A DNA stretch of 64,000 bases, taken from Parvicella tangerina (GTDB lineage: Bacteria > Bacteroidota > Bacteroidia > Flavobacteriales_D > Parvicellaceae). The position numbers were made by a program, and so were the translations under genes. The stretch is taken from positions 620,001 through 684,000 of the forward strand of contig NZ_OU015584.1 in assembly GCF_907165195.1 (NCBI RefSeq), in the 5' to 3' direction. The notes beneath the pieces were generated by a model, which did not search any database, was not told the DNA's origin, and saw only the letters and a list, made by a program, of their open reading frames with translations. Positions 41,108-51,014 of this stretch are shown one piece after another. Position 1 is the stretch's first letter; every line of letters starts with the position of its first letter.

Positions 41108-42070
41108 ATGGAGGTGTTGTTACTTATAGCAGGATTGGCAGTGCTTATCGTTGGGGGAGAGGTTTTGGTGCGTGGTGCGGTTGGTTTGTCAGCAGCGATG
41201 AAGATTTCTCCTCTTGTCATCGGAATGACTGTTGTTTCGTTTGGAACGTCAGCACCAGAACTATTAGTGAGTTTGCAGAGTGCTTTGGATGGGAATCCTG
41301 GTATTGCTATTGGTAATGTGGTAGGCTCGAATATCGCTAATCTTGCGTTGGTTTTGGGGATTACAGTGCTTATTTTTCCCATTGTAGCAGAAAAGCAAAC
41401 CAAGCGTATTGATTATCCAATGATGATGGTGGCCTCGTTGCTTTTTGCGTTATTTGCTTTAAACCTCATGATCGATCGGTGGGAGGGTTTTGTTTTTGTA
41501 GGAGTACTTATTGCATTCACGGTTTATCTTATTAGGACTTCGCGCAAGGATGAGAAGTCTAAGCTTGAAGTTGTGTTAGAAGGTGAATCAGCGGATGCTG
41601 GTGAAGTGACTGATTCGTTAGGAAAGTCTCTTTTGTTTTTGCTATTTGGTCTAGTCGGACTTTACTTTGGTTCAGAATGGTTTGTTAGCGGTGCCTCAGA
41701 TTTAGCAGGTAAGTTTGGAATGTCGGATAGTGTAATTGGTGTTACCGTAGTTGCATTTGGAACATCCGCCCCAGAGCTTGTTGCTTCGATTATGGCTGCA
41801 GTCAAAAAGCAAAGTGATATTTCTGTTGGAAATCTAATTGGATCAAATATTTTTAACATTTTTGCTGTGTTAGGGGTTACTTCTATCGTTAAGCCAGTTG
41901 GTGTTGATCAGGAAGTGTTAAGTTTTGATATGCTTTGGATGTTGGGAGTGGCAGCAATCATGGTAGTTGTGTTGTATCTTGGTGATAAGATTGGTAGATG
42001 GAAAGGTTTTTTATTGCTTTCAAGTTATGTGGCCTATATTTCTTGGATAGTCATCCGGATAAAATCATAA
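41108..42070 (+). CDS. Calcium/sodium antiporter (CaCA family)
   Basis: 320 aa with two homologous halves, each carrying an alpha-repeat: SFGTSAPELLVSLQSAL...GNVVGSNIANLALVLG in the first and AFGTSAPELVASIMAAV...GNLIGSNIFNIFAVLG in the second, as in YrbG. About 10 membrane helices, with an acidic cytoplasmic loop at about 145-172. It exchanges Na+ (or H+) for Ca2+ across the inner membrane. 7 nt after the tatA-like gene, so probably co-transcribed. Confidence 0.93.
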   Translation: MEVLLLIAGLAVLIVGGEVLVRGAVGLSAAMKISPLVIGMTVVSFGTSAPELLVSLQSALDGNPGIAIGNVVGSNIANLALVLGITVLIFPIVAEKQTKRIDYPMMMVASLLFALFALNLMIDRWEGFVFVGVLIAFTVYLIRTSRKDEKSKLEVVLEGESADAGEVTDSLGKSLLFLLFGLVGLYFGSEWFVSGASDLAGKFGMSDSVIGVTVVAFGTSAPELVASIMAAVKKQSDISVGNLIGSNIFNIFAVLGVTSIVKPVGVDQEVLSFDMLWMLGVAAIMVVVLYLGDKIGRWKGFLLLSSYVAYISWIVIRIKS

Positions 42071-42153
42071 AACACTAAACACACCCCTTTTTGTTTTGGG
42101 GTACTGTTGATAAAAATGCGAAAAAACTGACGCACCCCCCTAAAAAAATGACA

Positions 42154-42161
42154 TATATTTG
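42154..42161 (+). promoter_or_regulatory. -7 promoter element (glutamine synthetase III)
   Basis: TATATTTG, an exact TAnnTTTG match, 22 nt upstream of the ATG. The preceding 80 nt contain C- and A-runs and a CCCC/GGGG inverted repeat with no T tract; no clear -33 element or regulator site could be assigned. Confidence 0.5.
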
Positions 42162-42183
42162 TGGAAAATAAAATTTTTACACT

Positions 42184-44370
42184 ATGTCATCAGTAAGGTA
42201 TGCTGCTCTCGAAGAAGTGATGCAGCGAAAAGCAAAAGGCCTAAACGTAAACAACGGAAAAGTATCAGAGTTTTACGGAAGTAATGTTTTTAATCGGGTT
42301 GCAATGCGCGCTCATCTCACAGAGGAGGCTTACGAATCTGTTGTAAACGCGATGAATCATGGTCATCGAATTGAGCGAGATATAGCTGATCAGGTTGCTA
42401 TGGCAATGAAAGACTGGGCATTAGCTAAAGGAGCTACTCATTATACACACTGGTTTCAACCTTTAACAGGTGCAACGGCAGAAAAGCACGATGCTTTTTT
42501 TACGCCCACCTCTGATGGTCGAGCAATTGAACAATTTGAGGGAAGTTTACTAGTTCAGCAGGAGCCAGATGCTTCTTCTTTTCCAAATGGAGGTATAAGG
42601 AATACTTTTGAGGCAAGAGGTTATACAGCATGGGACCCTAGTTCGCCTGCTTTTATTATAGGAACAACGTTGTGTATTCCTACCGTTTTTATTTCTTACA
42701 CAGGAGAGGCACTTGATTATAAAATGCCTTTATTAAAAGCTTTGGATGTTATTGATAAAGCGGCTACGGATGTGTGTCAATATTTTGATAAAAACATTAC
42801 TAAGGTAAGAGCTACTTTGGGTTGGGAGCAAGAATATTTTCTAGTAGATGCAGGTTTGTATAACGCAAGACCTGATTTGATGATGTCTGGAAGAACGCTC
42901 TTAGGACAGATGCCAGCAAAGGGGCAGCAATTAGATGATCATTACTTTGGTTCTATACCCGAACGGGCATTGGCTTTTATGCAAGAACTTGAGTTTGAGT
43001 CGTTAAAACTGGGTATTCCTATTAAAACAAGACACAATGAGGTCGCTCCTAATCAATTTGAATGTGCGCCTGTCTACGAAGAGGCGGATGTGGCCGTAGA
43101 TCACAATCTTCTTTTAATGGATTTGATGGAAAAAATTGCTAGAAAGCATGATTTCAGAGTTTTATTTCATGAAAAGCCATTTGCTGGGATAAATGGTTCA
43201 GGTAAGCACAATAACTGGTCGTTAGGTACGAACACTGGAGTGAACTTGTTGTCTCCGGGAAAGAATCCAAAGACTAACTTAAGATTCTTAACCTTCTTTG
43301 TCAACACAATCAAAGCAATAGCGGATAATCCTGATATTCTCAGAGCAAGTATTGCTTCTGCAACAAATGATCACAGGTTAGGAGGGAATGAAGCTCCTCC
43401 TGCAATTATTTCTGTTTTCATCGGTTCGCAGCTTTCTGAAATGTTGGATAAACTTGAAGCTTCAATTAAGGCTGGAAAGATGACACCAGAAGCAAAAACT
43501 GAGCTTAAATTAAGTATTGGCAAAATACCTCAGCTTTTATTGGATAATACTGATAGAAACCGAACTTCTCCTTTTGCTTTTACTGGAAACAAGTTTGAAT
43601 TCAGAGCGGTTGGCTCTACGGCAAACTGTTCTTCAGCAATGATTGCAATCAATACAATTGTAGCTGATCAACTAGCGAAATTTAAAGTAGCAGTTGATGA
43701 AAGAATCAAAAAAGGCGACAAAAAAGATGAGGCGCTGTTGAAGGAGTTGCAAGTACTGATCAAGGAGTCAAAAAAAATACGCTTTGAAGGAAATGGGTAT
43801 GGAGAAGAATGGGTTAAAGAGGCTAAGAAAAGAGGGTTGAATAACTTCTTAGATACACCATCAGCCTTAAAGGTGATGACAAGCAAAGAGTATAAGAAAC
43901 TCTTTTCAAAGCTTGATATTTTGTCTGAAAGAGAGATTGACGCAAGGTATGAAGTTGAACTAGAGAACTATATTCTTAAGTTACAAATTGAGGCAAGGGT
44001 GCTTGGTGATCTTTGCAATACGAGTGTCATTCCTGCTGCAATTGCCTATCAGAATATTGTTTTGGAAAACCTAAGAGGGATGAAAGAAGTGTTTGGAAGT
44101 GCTTCAGATAAGATGACTAATTCCCAAAAAGAACTACTGGCTTATGTGAACAAACACCTTCAAGGGGTTTATTCAAAGGTTAATGAAATGGTCGAAGAAC
44201 GTAAAAAAGCGAATGCTGTTCAGGATACGGCCAAAAAGGCGGATGCTTATTGTCACAAGGTGAAGCCTCTTTTTGAAGAAATAAAGTATCACGCAGATAG
44301 ATTGGAAAGAGTTATTGATGATGAACTTTGGAAGTTGCCAAAGCTTCGTGAATTGCTCTTTTCAAAGTAA
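42184..44370 (+). CDS. glnN: Glutamine synthetase type III
   Basis: 728 aa, the usual length of GSIII (about 725-730), which is nearly twice GSI and typical of Bacteroidota. Motifs include ATLGWEQEYFLVD, RHNEVAPNQFECAPVYEEA, FHEKPFAGINGSGKHNNWSLGTN (ATP/glutamate-site region) and NRTSPFAFTGNKFEFRAVGS. It makes glutamine from glutamate, ammonia and ATP. A stand-alone gene with its own -7 element and a strong terminator; no glnB/glnK or amt neighbour. Confidence 0.96.
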   Translation: MSSVRYAALEEVMQRKAKGLNVNNGKVSEFYGSNVFNRVAMRAHLTEEAYESVVNAMNHGHRIERDIADQVAMAMKDWALAKGATHYTHWFQPLTGATAEKHDAFFTPTSDGRAIEQFEGSLLVQQEPDASSFPNGGIRNTFEARGYTAWDPSSPAFIIGTTLCIPTVFISYTGEALDYKMPLLKALDVIDKAATDVCQYFDKNITKVRATLGWEQEYFLVDAGLYNARPDLMMSGRTLLGQMPAKGQQLDDHYFGSIPERALAFMQELEFESLKLGIPIKTRHNEVAPNQFECAPVYEEADVAVDHNLLLMDLMEKIARKHDFRVLFHEKPFAGINGSGKHNNWSLGTNTGVNLLSPGKNPKTNLRFLTFFVNTIKAIADNPDILRASIASATNDHRLGGNEAPPAIISVFIGSQLSEMLDKLEASIKAGKMTPEAKTELKLSIGKIPQLLLDNTDRNRTSPFAFTGNKFEFRAVGSTANCSSAMIAINTIVADQLAKFKVAVDERIKKGDKKDEALLKELQVLIKESKKIRFEGNGYGEEWVKEAKKRGLNNFLDTPSALKVMTSKEYKKLFSKLDILSEREIDARYEVELENYILKLQIEARVLGDLCNTSVIPAAIAYQNIVLENLRGMKEVFGSASDKMTNSQKELLAYVNKHLQGVYSKVNEMVEERKKANAVQDTAKKADAYCHKVKPLFEEIKYHADRLERVIDDELWKLPKLRELLFSK

Positions 44371-44391
44371 TAGAAAAACCTTTCTCAGAAT

Positions 44392-44431
44392 AAAGTCAAC
44401 GTTCAGATTCGGAATCGTTGACTTTTTTTTT
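44392..44431 (+). terminator. Rho-independent terminator of glnN
   Basis: Hairpin AAAGTCAACG / CGTTGACTTT (10-bp perfect stem, 14-nt loop with an inner ATTC/GAAT pairing), then six further T, starting 22 nt after the stop codon. Confidence 0.9.
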
Positions 44432-44462
44432 GAGTACACTTATCTAATTAAAATAAAATACT

Positions 44463-44470
44463 TATTTTCG
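44463..44470 (+). promoter_or_regulatory. Possible variant -7 element (PorE-like gene)
   Basis: TATTTTCG, one base from TAnnTTTG, 56 nt before the ATG at 44527. Weak; listed because the gene is isolated between two terminators and must have a promoter in this gap. Confidence 0.25.
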
Positions 44471-44526
44471 CATAATTCATGAGAACGTAGTTTCTCGGAT
44501 GATTGAATGATATTAAAAGACCAACT

Positions 44527-46539
44527 ATGAAATTTTTTAGATTAATTATTTGTTTGTCAATAATTTGCGGTGTGGGTAGCTCGACTTATGCGCAGAAGAA
44601 TTTTGCGAAAGAGGCGGATCATGCTTTCTTTAACGAATCCTATTTTTCTGCCATTGAGGCATATAAAAAAGCAGATGTGAAAGCGAAGCCTGCTGAGAAA
44701 GCAAGGATTAACTACCAAATTGGAGAGTGTTACCGATTGATGGTAGATCCAGCTCAAGCGGAAACATTCTACGCAAAGGCAATTAAATTGAAGTATGCAA
44801 GTACAAATCCCGATGTTCTTTTTAGAATGGCAGATGTATTAAAGCAGCAAGGTAATTACAAAGAGGCTCAGGATTATTACGAGCAGTTCTTGTCTAAAAA
44901 GCCTGGAGTTGCTGAAGCTGAAGCAGGGCTTGAGTCTTGTAAAAAAGCACAAGTTTGGAAAGCTGAGCCAACTAAACATATTGTTCAAAACGAGATTCAG
45001 TTGAATACAGAATCTTATGATTATGCTCCAGCTTGGGGAGATAAAAAGCACGAAACGCTGATTTTCTCATCTTCTAGACCAGGCTCTACGGGGGATGGAA
45101 TTGATGATAGAACAGGAGAGTCTTACATGGATCTTTGGATAACAACAAGAGATAACAAAGGGAAGTGGGGTGAACCTCAAATTCTTCCAGAAACAATCAA
45201 TACTGAAGACAATGAAGGTGGTGCGTACATGAACAGAAAAGGAGATGCGCTTTACTTTACGAGATGTCCGCGTGAGAAGAAAACAAATATTGGTTGTGAT
45301 ATTTTCTATTCAGAACCTCAAGGGCGTTCATGGAAAGAGGCTACTAAGATTGTTTTAAAGCCTGAAGGTGCTGATTCTCTTTCTTGTGGTCATCCAACAC
45401 TCGATAGAAAAGAAGACTACATGATCTTTGCTTCTGATTTGCCAGGTGGGCAAGGAGGAAAAGATTTGTGGATTACTGAATGGGATAAAAGTGAGAAGAA
45501 ATGGGGAACTCCCAAAAATCTTGGTCCAAAGATCAATACTTCTGGAGATGAAATGTTTCCTCACTTAACAGATGAAGGTGTTTTATATTTCTCTTCTAAC
45601 GGACACGTTGGTATGGGAGGTCTCGATATTTTTAGAGCTGAAGAAACAGGTGAAATGCAGTGGGGGAATGTAGAAAACCTAAGATATCCAATCAACTCTT
45701 CTGAGCATGATTATGGAATCATCTTTGAGAAAAACTCAGACGATAAGAGAGGTTTCTTTACTTCAAGTCGTCCAGAAGGAAAAGGAAGAGATGATCTTTA
45801 TTCGTTCAACTTACCAGAGATCAAGTTTATTCTAGAGGTTTATGTGAAGAATAAGGAAACTCAAGAGCCACTTGCTGGAGTTGAAATTACGCTAGTAGGT
45901 TCTGATGGTTCTCAAGTGGTTAAAACTACGGACGAAGAAGGGAAGTTTATCTATGACGAGAATGGGTCAGATAGATACATAAAGAAGGAAACTTCCTATA
46001 ATATTGAAGTTTCTAAGGATGAGTTCTTAGGTGCTAAATCAAAATTCAGCACAGTAGGAGAAGAAAACTCTAAGAAGTATATTGAAGAATTGTTTATGCA
46101 GCCTGCAAGTAAGGATGTTGTGATTGATTTCCCAGAAGTTCAGTATGCTTATGACAAACACGAACTTTTGGTCGATGACAGAATTAACTCAGAAGATTCA
46201 TTAGATTATTTGTATCAAACGTTAGTGGATAACCCAACTATCGTTATCGAGCTTCAGGCGCATACTGACTGTCGTGGTTCGGATAAATATAATAAAGCTC
46301 TTTCTCAGAGACGTGCTCAGTCGTGTGTGGATTACTTGATTTCGAAAGGAATTCCTGCGGACAGAATGGTTCCAGCTGGATACGGTGAGACCACGCCTCG
46401 TGCGCCAGGTTTGGAGTGTGAAACAATTGAAAACATGGCAACAAATGAAGAGAAAGAAGTCGCTCACCAGAAGAACAGACGTACTCAATTTAGAGTATTA
46501 AGTTTTGATTACAAGCCATCTGGTTCCGGAGGGGAGTAG
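44527..46539 (+). CDS. PorE-like OmpA-family protein (TPR, propeller, CRD, OmpA)
   Basis: 670 aa from the ATG at 44527 (an in-frame TTG 24 nt upstream adds eight residues before the signal peptide and is rejected). Order: signal peptide (1-23, SSTYAQ), TPR-like helices (about 25-150, INYQIGECYR, YKEAQDYYEQFL), WD40-like PD40 propeller (about 160-430; FSSSRPGSTGDG, IFASDLPGGQGGKDLW, YFSSNGHVGMGGLDIF), carboxypeptidase-regulatory-like domain (about 440-525, PLAGVEITLVGSDG), and an OmpA peptidoglycan-binding domain (about 535-660, IELQAHTDCRGSDKYNKALSQRRA). This is the layout of PorE, the T9SS-associated protein of Porphyromonas. Whether it is the T9SS component or a paralogue cannot be told. 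Confidence 0.88.
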   Translation: MKFFRLIICLSIICGVGSSTYAQKNFAKEADHAFFNESYFSAIEAYKKADVKAKPAEKARINYQIGECYRLMVDPAQAETFYAKAIKLKYASTNPDVLFRMADVLKQQGNYKEAQDYYEQFLSKKPGVAEAEAGLESCKKAQVWKAEPTKHIVQNEIQLNTESYDYAPAWGDKKHETLIFSSSRPGSTGDGIDDRTGESYMDLWITTRDNKGKWGEPQILPETINTEDNEGGAYMNRKGDALYFTRCPREKKTNIGCDIFYSEPQGRSWKEATKIVLKPEGADSLSCGHPTLDRKEDYMIFASDLPGGQGGKDLWITEWDKSEKKWGTPKNLGPKINTSGDEMFPHLTDEGVLYFSSNGHVGMGGLDIFRAEETGEMQWGNVENLRYPINSSEHDYGIIFEKNSDDKRGFFTSSRPEGKGRDDLYSFNLPEIKFILEVYVKNKETQEPLAGVEITLVGSDGSQVVKTTDEEGKFIYDENGSDRYIKKETSYNIEVSKDEFLGAKSKFSTVGEENSKKYIEELFMQPASKDVVIDFPEVQYAYDKHELLVDDRINSEDSLDYLYQTLVDNPTIVIELQAHTDCRGSDKYNKALSQRRAQSCVDYLISKGIPADRMVPAGYGETTPRAPGLECETIENMATNEEKEVAHQKNRRTQFRVLSFDYKPSGSGGE

Positions 46540-46558
46540 ATGAAATAAATAAACTGTG

Positions 46559-46595
46559 AGACATCCTGCCCAAAAAGTAGGATGTCTTTTTTTTT
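46559..46595 (+). terminator. Rho-independent terminator of the PorE-like gene
   Basis: Hairpin AGACATCCT / AGGATGTCT (9-bp perfect stem, 11-nt loop) followed by eight further T, starting 20 nt after the stop codon. It also contains an ATG in frame with purM, which is not the true purM start. Confidence 0.9.
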
Positions 46596-46617
46596 AGTAT
46601 ATCCTAATAAGAAGAAT

Positions 46618-47796
46618 ATGTCAGCAATTGAGAAGAGATACCAACAGAGAGGCGTTTCAGCTGGAAAAGAAGATGTTCATGCAGCAATTAAGAATGTGGA
46701 CAAAGGATTGTTCCCCAAAGCCTTTTGTAAAATTGTCCCTGATTACTTGAGTGGAGATGAAGACTATTGTCTAGTAATGCATGCTGACGGTGCGGGAACA
46801 AAGTCTTCCTTGGCGTATATGTACTGGAAAGAAACGGGAGATCTTTCAGTTTGGAAGGGTATTGCGCAAGATGCGTTAATCATGAATGTAGATGATTTGT
46901 TATGTGTTGGCGCAACGGACAATATCATGTTGTCTTCTACCATTGGAAGAAATAAAAACTTAATTTCTGGAGAGGTCATCTCAGCGATAATTAATGGAAC
47001 TGAAGAATTGATTAATGAGTTAAATGATTACGGTGTTACGATAAAGTCTACTGGCGGTGAAACAGCTGATGTGGGAGATTTGGTAAGAACAATTATTGTT
47101 GATTCGACTGTTGTTGCCCGAATGAAAAGAAGTGAGGTCATCGACAACGGTAATATCAAGGCAGGAAATGTCATTGTTGGTCTTTCATCCTTTGGAAAAG
47201 CTACCTATGAAAAAGAATATAACGGAGGAATGGGGAGTAACGGTTTAACTTCTGCTCGACATGATGTGTTTACTAAACTACTGGCTTCAAAATACCCAGA
47301 GAGTTATGATGCAGCCGTTCCTGAAGACCTTGTTTATTCTGGAACCAAGAAATTGACTGATTCAATTGAGAATAGTCCATTAGATGCAGGAAAACTAGTG
47401 CTCTCTCCGACTAGAACTTATGCTCCAATAATCAAAGAAGTATTGTCTTCGTATAAAGATAAAATTGATGGGATGGTGCACTGTAGTGGTGGTGCTCAGA
47501 CTAAAGTGCTTCATTTTATCGATGACCTACACATTATCAAGGATAACATGTTTTCACTGCCGCCTCTGTTTAAGCTAATTCAACAAGAGTCTGGGACGAG
47601 TTGGGAAGAGATGTACCGTGTATTTAATATGGGACATAGAATGGAACTGTATGTAGATGAATCGGTTGCAGAAGCAATCGTTAAGGTATCTGAAAAGTAT
47701 GATGTAAAAGCAAAGATTATTGGTAGAGTCGAAGCCTCGGAAGAGAAGAAGCTCACGATTAGGTCTGAGTTTGGAGAATTTGTTTACCACAACTAA
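46618..47796 (+). CDS. purM: Phosphoribosylformylglycinamidine cyclo-ligase (AIR synthase)
   Basis: 392 aa from the ATG at 46618; an in-frame ATG at 46582 lies inside the upstream terminator and is rejected. Motifs: YQQRGVSAGKEDVHAAI, VMHADGAGTKSSLAYMYW, NVDDLLCVGATD, STGGETADVGDLVRTIIVDSTVVA, and VHCSGGAQTKVLHFI with MGHRMELYV. The enzyme closes the imidazole ring in purine synthesis (ATP-dependent conversion of FGAM to AIR). Longer than E. coli PurM (345 aa) in the way usual for this phylum. First gene of a long co-oriented run with short junctions. Confidence 0.9.
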   Translation: MSAIEKRYQQRGVSAGKEDVHAAIKNVDKGLFPKAFCKIVPDYLSGDEDYCLVMHADGAGTKSSLAYMYWKETGDLSVWKGIAQDALIMNVDDLLCVGATDNIMLSSTIGRNKNLISGEVISAIINGTEELINELNDYGVTIKSTGGETADVGDLVRTIIVDSTVVARMKRSEVIDNGNIKAGNVIVGLSSFGKATYEKEYNGGMGSNGLTSARHDVFTKLLASKYPESYDAAVPEDLVYSGTKKLTDSIENSPLDAGKLVLSPTRTYAPIIKEVLSSYKDKIDGMVHCSGGAQTKVLHFIDDLHIIKDNMFSLPPLFKLIQQESGTSWEEMYRVFNMGHRMELYVDESVAEAIVKVSEKYDVKAKIIGRVEASEEKKLTIRSEFGEFVYHN

Positions 47797-47805
47797 TTAA
47801 GAAAG

Positions 47806-48897
47806 ATGAGTGCAGAGAGTTATTTACCAAAGTTAGAAGCTATCAAGATCCGATTTGAGGAAGTGGGGAAGTTGATTACCGATCCTGAAATTATTTCGGA
47901 TATGAAGAGATATGTGAAACTTAACAAAGAGTACAAAGACAAAGAAGAAATTGTCAAAGCCTATGATGCTTATAAAAATGTGCTAGATAATCTGGAGTCT
48001 TCTATGGAAATGCTTGGTGAAGAGTCTGATCCTGAGTTTAAAGAGATGGCAAAGATGGAAATCAAGGAGCTAGAGGAGCAAAAGGCAGAGTGGGAAGAGA
48101 AGGTCAAGTGGATGTTGATTCCAAAGGATCCAGAAGATGATAAGAACGCTATCGTAGAGATACGATCTGGAACAGGTGGTGATGAAGCAAGTTTATTCGC
48201 TGGTGATTTGTACAGAATGTATAGTAAGTTTTTTGACTCAAAAGGTTGGAAGGTCGAAGTGCTTGATGTTACAGAAGGAACAATGGGCGGATACAAAGAA
48301 GTCTCAATGAAGGTTTCAGGTGAAGAGGTTTATGGTACAATGAAGTATGAAGCTGGTGTTCATCGCGTGCAGCGAGTTCCAGATACTGAAACACAAGGTA
48401 GAGTGCATACCTCCGCTGCCACAGTTGCGGTTTTACCAGAGGTTGAAGAAGTGGATGTTGAATTGAATCCTGCGGATATTGAAATGCAAACTTCAAGATC
48501 AGGAGGTGCTGGAGGACAAAATGTGAATAAGGTTGAAACTAAAGTTCAGTTAACTCATAAACCAACAGGTTTGGTAGTTGTGTGTCAGGTGGCACGTTCT
48601 CAATTAGCTAACCGTGAAATGGCTATGGAAATGCTACGATCTAAACTTTACGATATTGAACTGAATAAAAGAAACGGAGATATTGCGGCAAAACGAAAAA
48701 CAATGGTGTCTACCGGAGATCGATCGGCAAAGATCAGAACATATAATTGGCCACAAGGTAGAATTACTGATCATAGGATCAATAAGACCATGTATAATCT
48801 CAATAACTTTATCAATGGTGATATTGAAGAAATGTTGGATGCTTTGAAGATTGCCGAAAATACAGAGAAGTTGAAGGAAGGTGGGGTTGAAGTCTAA
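47806..48897 (+). CDS. prfA: Peptide chain release factor 1
   Basis: 363 aa. GGQ catalytic motif ([14 protein letters not shown], about residue 236), PxT codon-recognition motif ([10 protein letters not shown]), and the domain 2 signature [18 protein letters not shown] are all present. It releases the nascent chain at UAA and UAG codons. 9 nt after purM and 15 nt before pyrF. Confidence 0.97.
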   Translation: MSAESYLPKLEAIKIRFEEVGKLITDPEIISDMKRYVKLNKEYKDKEEIVKAYDAYKNVLDNLESSMEMLGEESDPEFKEMAKMEIKELEEQKAEWEEKVKWMLIPKDPEDDKNAIVEIRSGTGGDEASLFAGDLYRMYSKFFDSKGWKVEVLDVTEGTMGGYKEVSMKVSGEEVYGTMKYEAGVHRVQRVPDTETQGRVHTSAATVAVLPEVEEVDVELNPADIEMQTSRSGGAGGQNVNKVETKVQLTHKPTGLVVVCQVARSQLANREMAMEMLRSKLYDIELNKRNGDIAAKRKTMVSTGDRSAKIRTYNWPQGRITDHRINKTMYNLNNFINGDIEEMLDALKIAENTEKLKEGGVEV

Positions 48898-48912
48898 TTT
48901 ACAACATGAACA

Positions 48913-49734
48913 ATGACAAGAGAGGATTTAATAGCAGAGATTAAAACGAAAAAATCGTTTTTATGTGTAGGTCTGGACAGTGACCTGAAGAGACTTCCAA
49001 AACATCTATTGAAGACAGAAAATCCAATTTTGGAGTTTAACAAGCAGATTATTGAAGCAACAAAGGATTATTGTGTTGCTTATAAACCCAATATTGCGTT
49101 TTATGAGTCGATGGGACCTGAAGGTTGGAGGGTTTTAGAAGAAACCATTCAATATATACCCTCAAACAAATTTATCATTGCTGATGCCAAGCGGGGAGAT
49201 ATTGGAAATACCTCAAAAATGTATGCTAAGACATTTTTTGAGACCTATAATTTTGATGCGATTACCGTAGCCCCTTACATGGGAGAGGATTCTGTGACCC
49301 CGTACTTTGGCTTTGATAGCAAATGGGTGATTTTGTTAGCTGCCACAAGCAATTCTGGAGGACTTGATTTTCAGTATAAGTCGCTCACAAACGGGAAAAT
49401 GCTTTTTGAAGAAGTACTTGAAAAGTCTAAGGAATGGGGTGATTCAAGAAATATTATGTATGTGGTTGGTGCCACCAGAGCAGATATTTTACAAAAAGTA
49501 AGAGCAATCGTTCCAGACAACTTTTTATTAGTTCCTGGTGTAGGAGCGCAAGGGGGGAGCCTTAGAAAAGTGGTTGAGAACGGAATGAATTCGGCCTGTG
49601 GTTTATTAGTTAACTCATCAAGAGGAATTATTTATGCCGATGATTCGGAAAGATTTGCCGAAGTAGCTGGTGAAAAGGCAAAGGAACTGCAGCAAGAAAT
49701 GGAAAATTACTTAAAAGAGTACTCGGTGATTTAA
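48913..49734 (+). CDS. pyrF: Orotidine 5'-phosphate decarboxylase
   Basis: 273 aa, the longer class 2 type. [18 protein letters not shown] near the N-terminus, [17 protein letters not shown], the catalytic [18 protein letters not shown] (Asp-Lys-Asp), and [11 protein letters not shown] for phosphate binding. It makes UMP from OMP in pyrimidine synthesis. Only 2 nt separate its stop from the DUF2851 start. Confidence 0.96.
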   Translation: MTREDLIAEIKTKKSFLCVGLDSDLKRLPKHLLKTENPILEFNKQIIEATKDYCVAYKPNIAFYESMGPEGWRVLEETIQYIPSNKFIIADAKRGDIGNTSKMYAKTFFETYNFDAITVAPYMGEDSVTPYFGFDSKWVILLAATSNSGGLDFQYKSLTNGKMLFEEVLEKSKEWGDSRNIMYVVGATRADILQKVRAIVPDNFLLVPGVGAQGGSLRKVVENGMNSACGLLVNSSRGIIYADDSERFAEVAGEKAKELQQEMENYLKEYSVI

Positions 49735-49736
49735 CT

Positions 49737-51014
49737 ATGACAGAAGACTACCTCCACTACATCTGGAAATTTCAAAAATTTGATCACGTTAACCTTGAAA
49801 CAACGGAAGGTGAACCGGTTCTGATCAAGAAAACGGGAACGCATAATGATGATGCCGGTCCGGATTTTAGTGAGGCTAATGTGATCATTGATGGTACCGA
49901 GTGGTTTGGATCTGTTGAGATTCATATTCGATCTTCTGACTGGAAAAAGCATAACCACCAAACAGATAGAGCATATAATAATGTTGTATTGCACGTTGTT
50001 TATGAGGATGATGGGGAAGTTTTAAATGAAAACGGAGAAACAATTCCAACCGTTGAGCTAAAACTTCTGATTGATCATGATGCTTACTTCCAATACGAGC
50101 GGTTTTTGCAGAATGGAACTGGTAGGCCTTGTCAAGGACAGATTCAAACAGTTCCCAAACTAACGATTATCAATGAACTTGATGAGATGTTGGTTAATCG
50201 ACTCCTTAGAAAAAGTCATGATATTCAAGAATTATTGGTTGAAACGGGCAACAATTGGGAAGAGGTTTTTCATCAGTTATTGTTCAAATACCTGGGGATG
50301 AAGGTGAATGCTTCTCCCATGTTTTCCCTGTCAAAAAAAGTTTCATACAGTTTGCTTCAAAAAAATGCAAATGACCTAAAGATAGCTGAGGCGCTTTTAT
50401 TTGGTCAAGCTGGAATGTTGAAAAAAGAAGGAAAAGAAGATTATTACCGAGAACTTCGATCAGAATATTTGTTCTTAAAGCAGAAGTATAATTTGAGTTC
50501 AATGACAGGAGCAGAATGGAAATTCTCAAGAATGAGACCGCCAAACTTTCCTACTTTAAGAATTGCTCAATTGGCGGCTATTTATTCCAGTTATCAAAAC
50601 CTCTTTCAGGTAATTCGGGATAAGACACCTTTGCGTCATCTACAGATGATTTTTGGAGTTCAACCCTCAGAATATTGGCAGCATCACTATTCTTTTAAGT
50701 CTTTGGGTGACGCCAAAAAGCACAAAGGGAATTTAGGAAAGGTTGCTCTACAGAATATCATCATTAATGTGATTGTACCGTTCGCATTTTTTTATGGTCG
50801 AGCGATAGGAGATAAAACGTATGAAGATTATGCGCTATTATTACTTTCATCCATTCCTGGAGAGAACAATAAAATAACGCGCAAGTTCGAAGATTTAGAG
50901 ATCGGAGTTTTGAGCGCAAAGGACTCTCAGGCCTTAATTCAATTGCATGACGAACTATGCATAAATAAACGATGTTTAAATTGTAAAATTGGAGTATATT
51001 TAGTGCAGTCATGA
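49737..51014 (+). CDS. DUF2851 family protein
   Basis: 425 aa. The start MTEDYLHYIWKF, GTHNDDAGPDFSEANVIIDGTEWFGSVEIHIRSSDW and the tail INKRCLNCKIGVYL identify DUF2851, a Bacteroidota family with no assigned function. The acidic pattern DAGPDF...GSVEIH is nuclease-like (PD-(D/E)xK-type), which is inference. No signal peptide; predicted cytoplasmic. Overlaps the K+ channel gene by 4 nt. Confidence 0.88.
   Translation: MTEDYLHYIWKFQKFDHVNLETTEGEPVLIKKTGTHNDDAGPDFSEANVIIDGTEWFGSVEIHIRSSDWKKHNHQTDRAYNNVVLHVVYEDDGEVLNENGETIPTVELKLLIDHDAYFQYERFLQNGTGRPCQGQIQTVPKLTIINELDEMLVNRLLRKSHDIQELLVETGNNWEEVFHQLLFKYLGMKVNASPMFSLSKKVSYSLLQKNANDLKIAEALLFGQAGMLKKEGKEDYYRELRSEYLFLKQKYNLSSMTGAEWKFSRMRPPNFPTLRIAQLAAIYSSYQNLFQVIRDKTPLRHLQMIFGVQPSEYWQHHYSFKSLGDAKKHKGNLGKVALQNIIINVIVPFAFFYGRAIGDKTYEDYALLLLSSIPGENNKITRKFEDLEIGVLSAKDSQALIQLHDELCINKRCLNCKIGVYLVQS

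Noticed and set aside
42075-42150. CCCC/GGGG inverted repeat before glnN as a terminator or riboswitch
   Set aside because: The stem is only about 5 bp with a 10-nt loop and no T tract; no known aptamer pattern could be seen.
46582-46617. Upstream ATG for purM
   Set aside because: It lies in the stem of the upstream terminator, so it would not be on the purM mRNA, and PurM proteins start near the second ATG at 46618.
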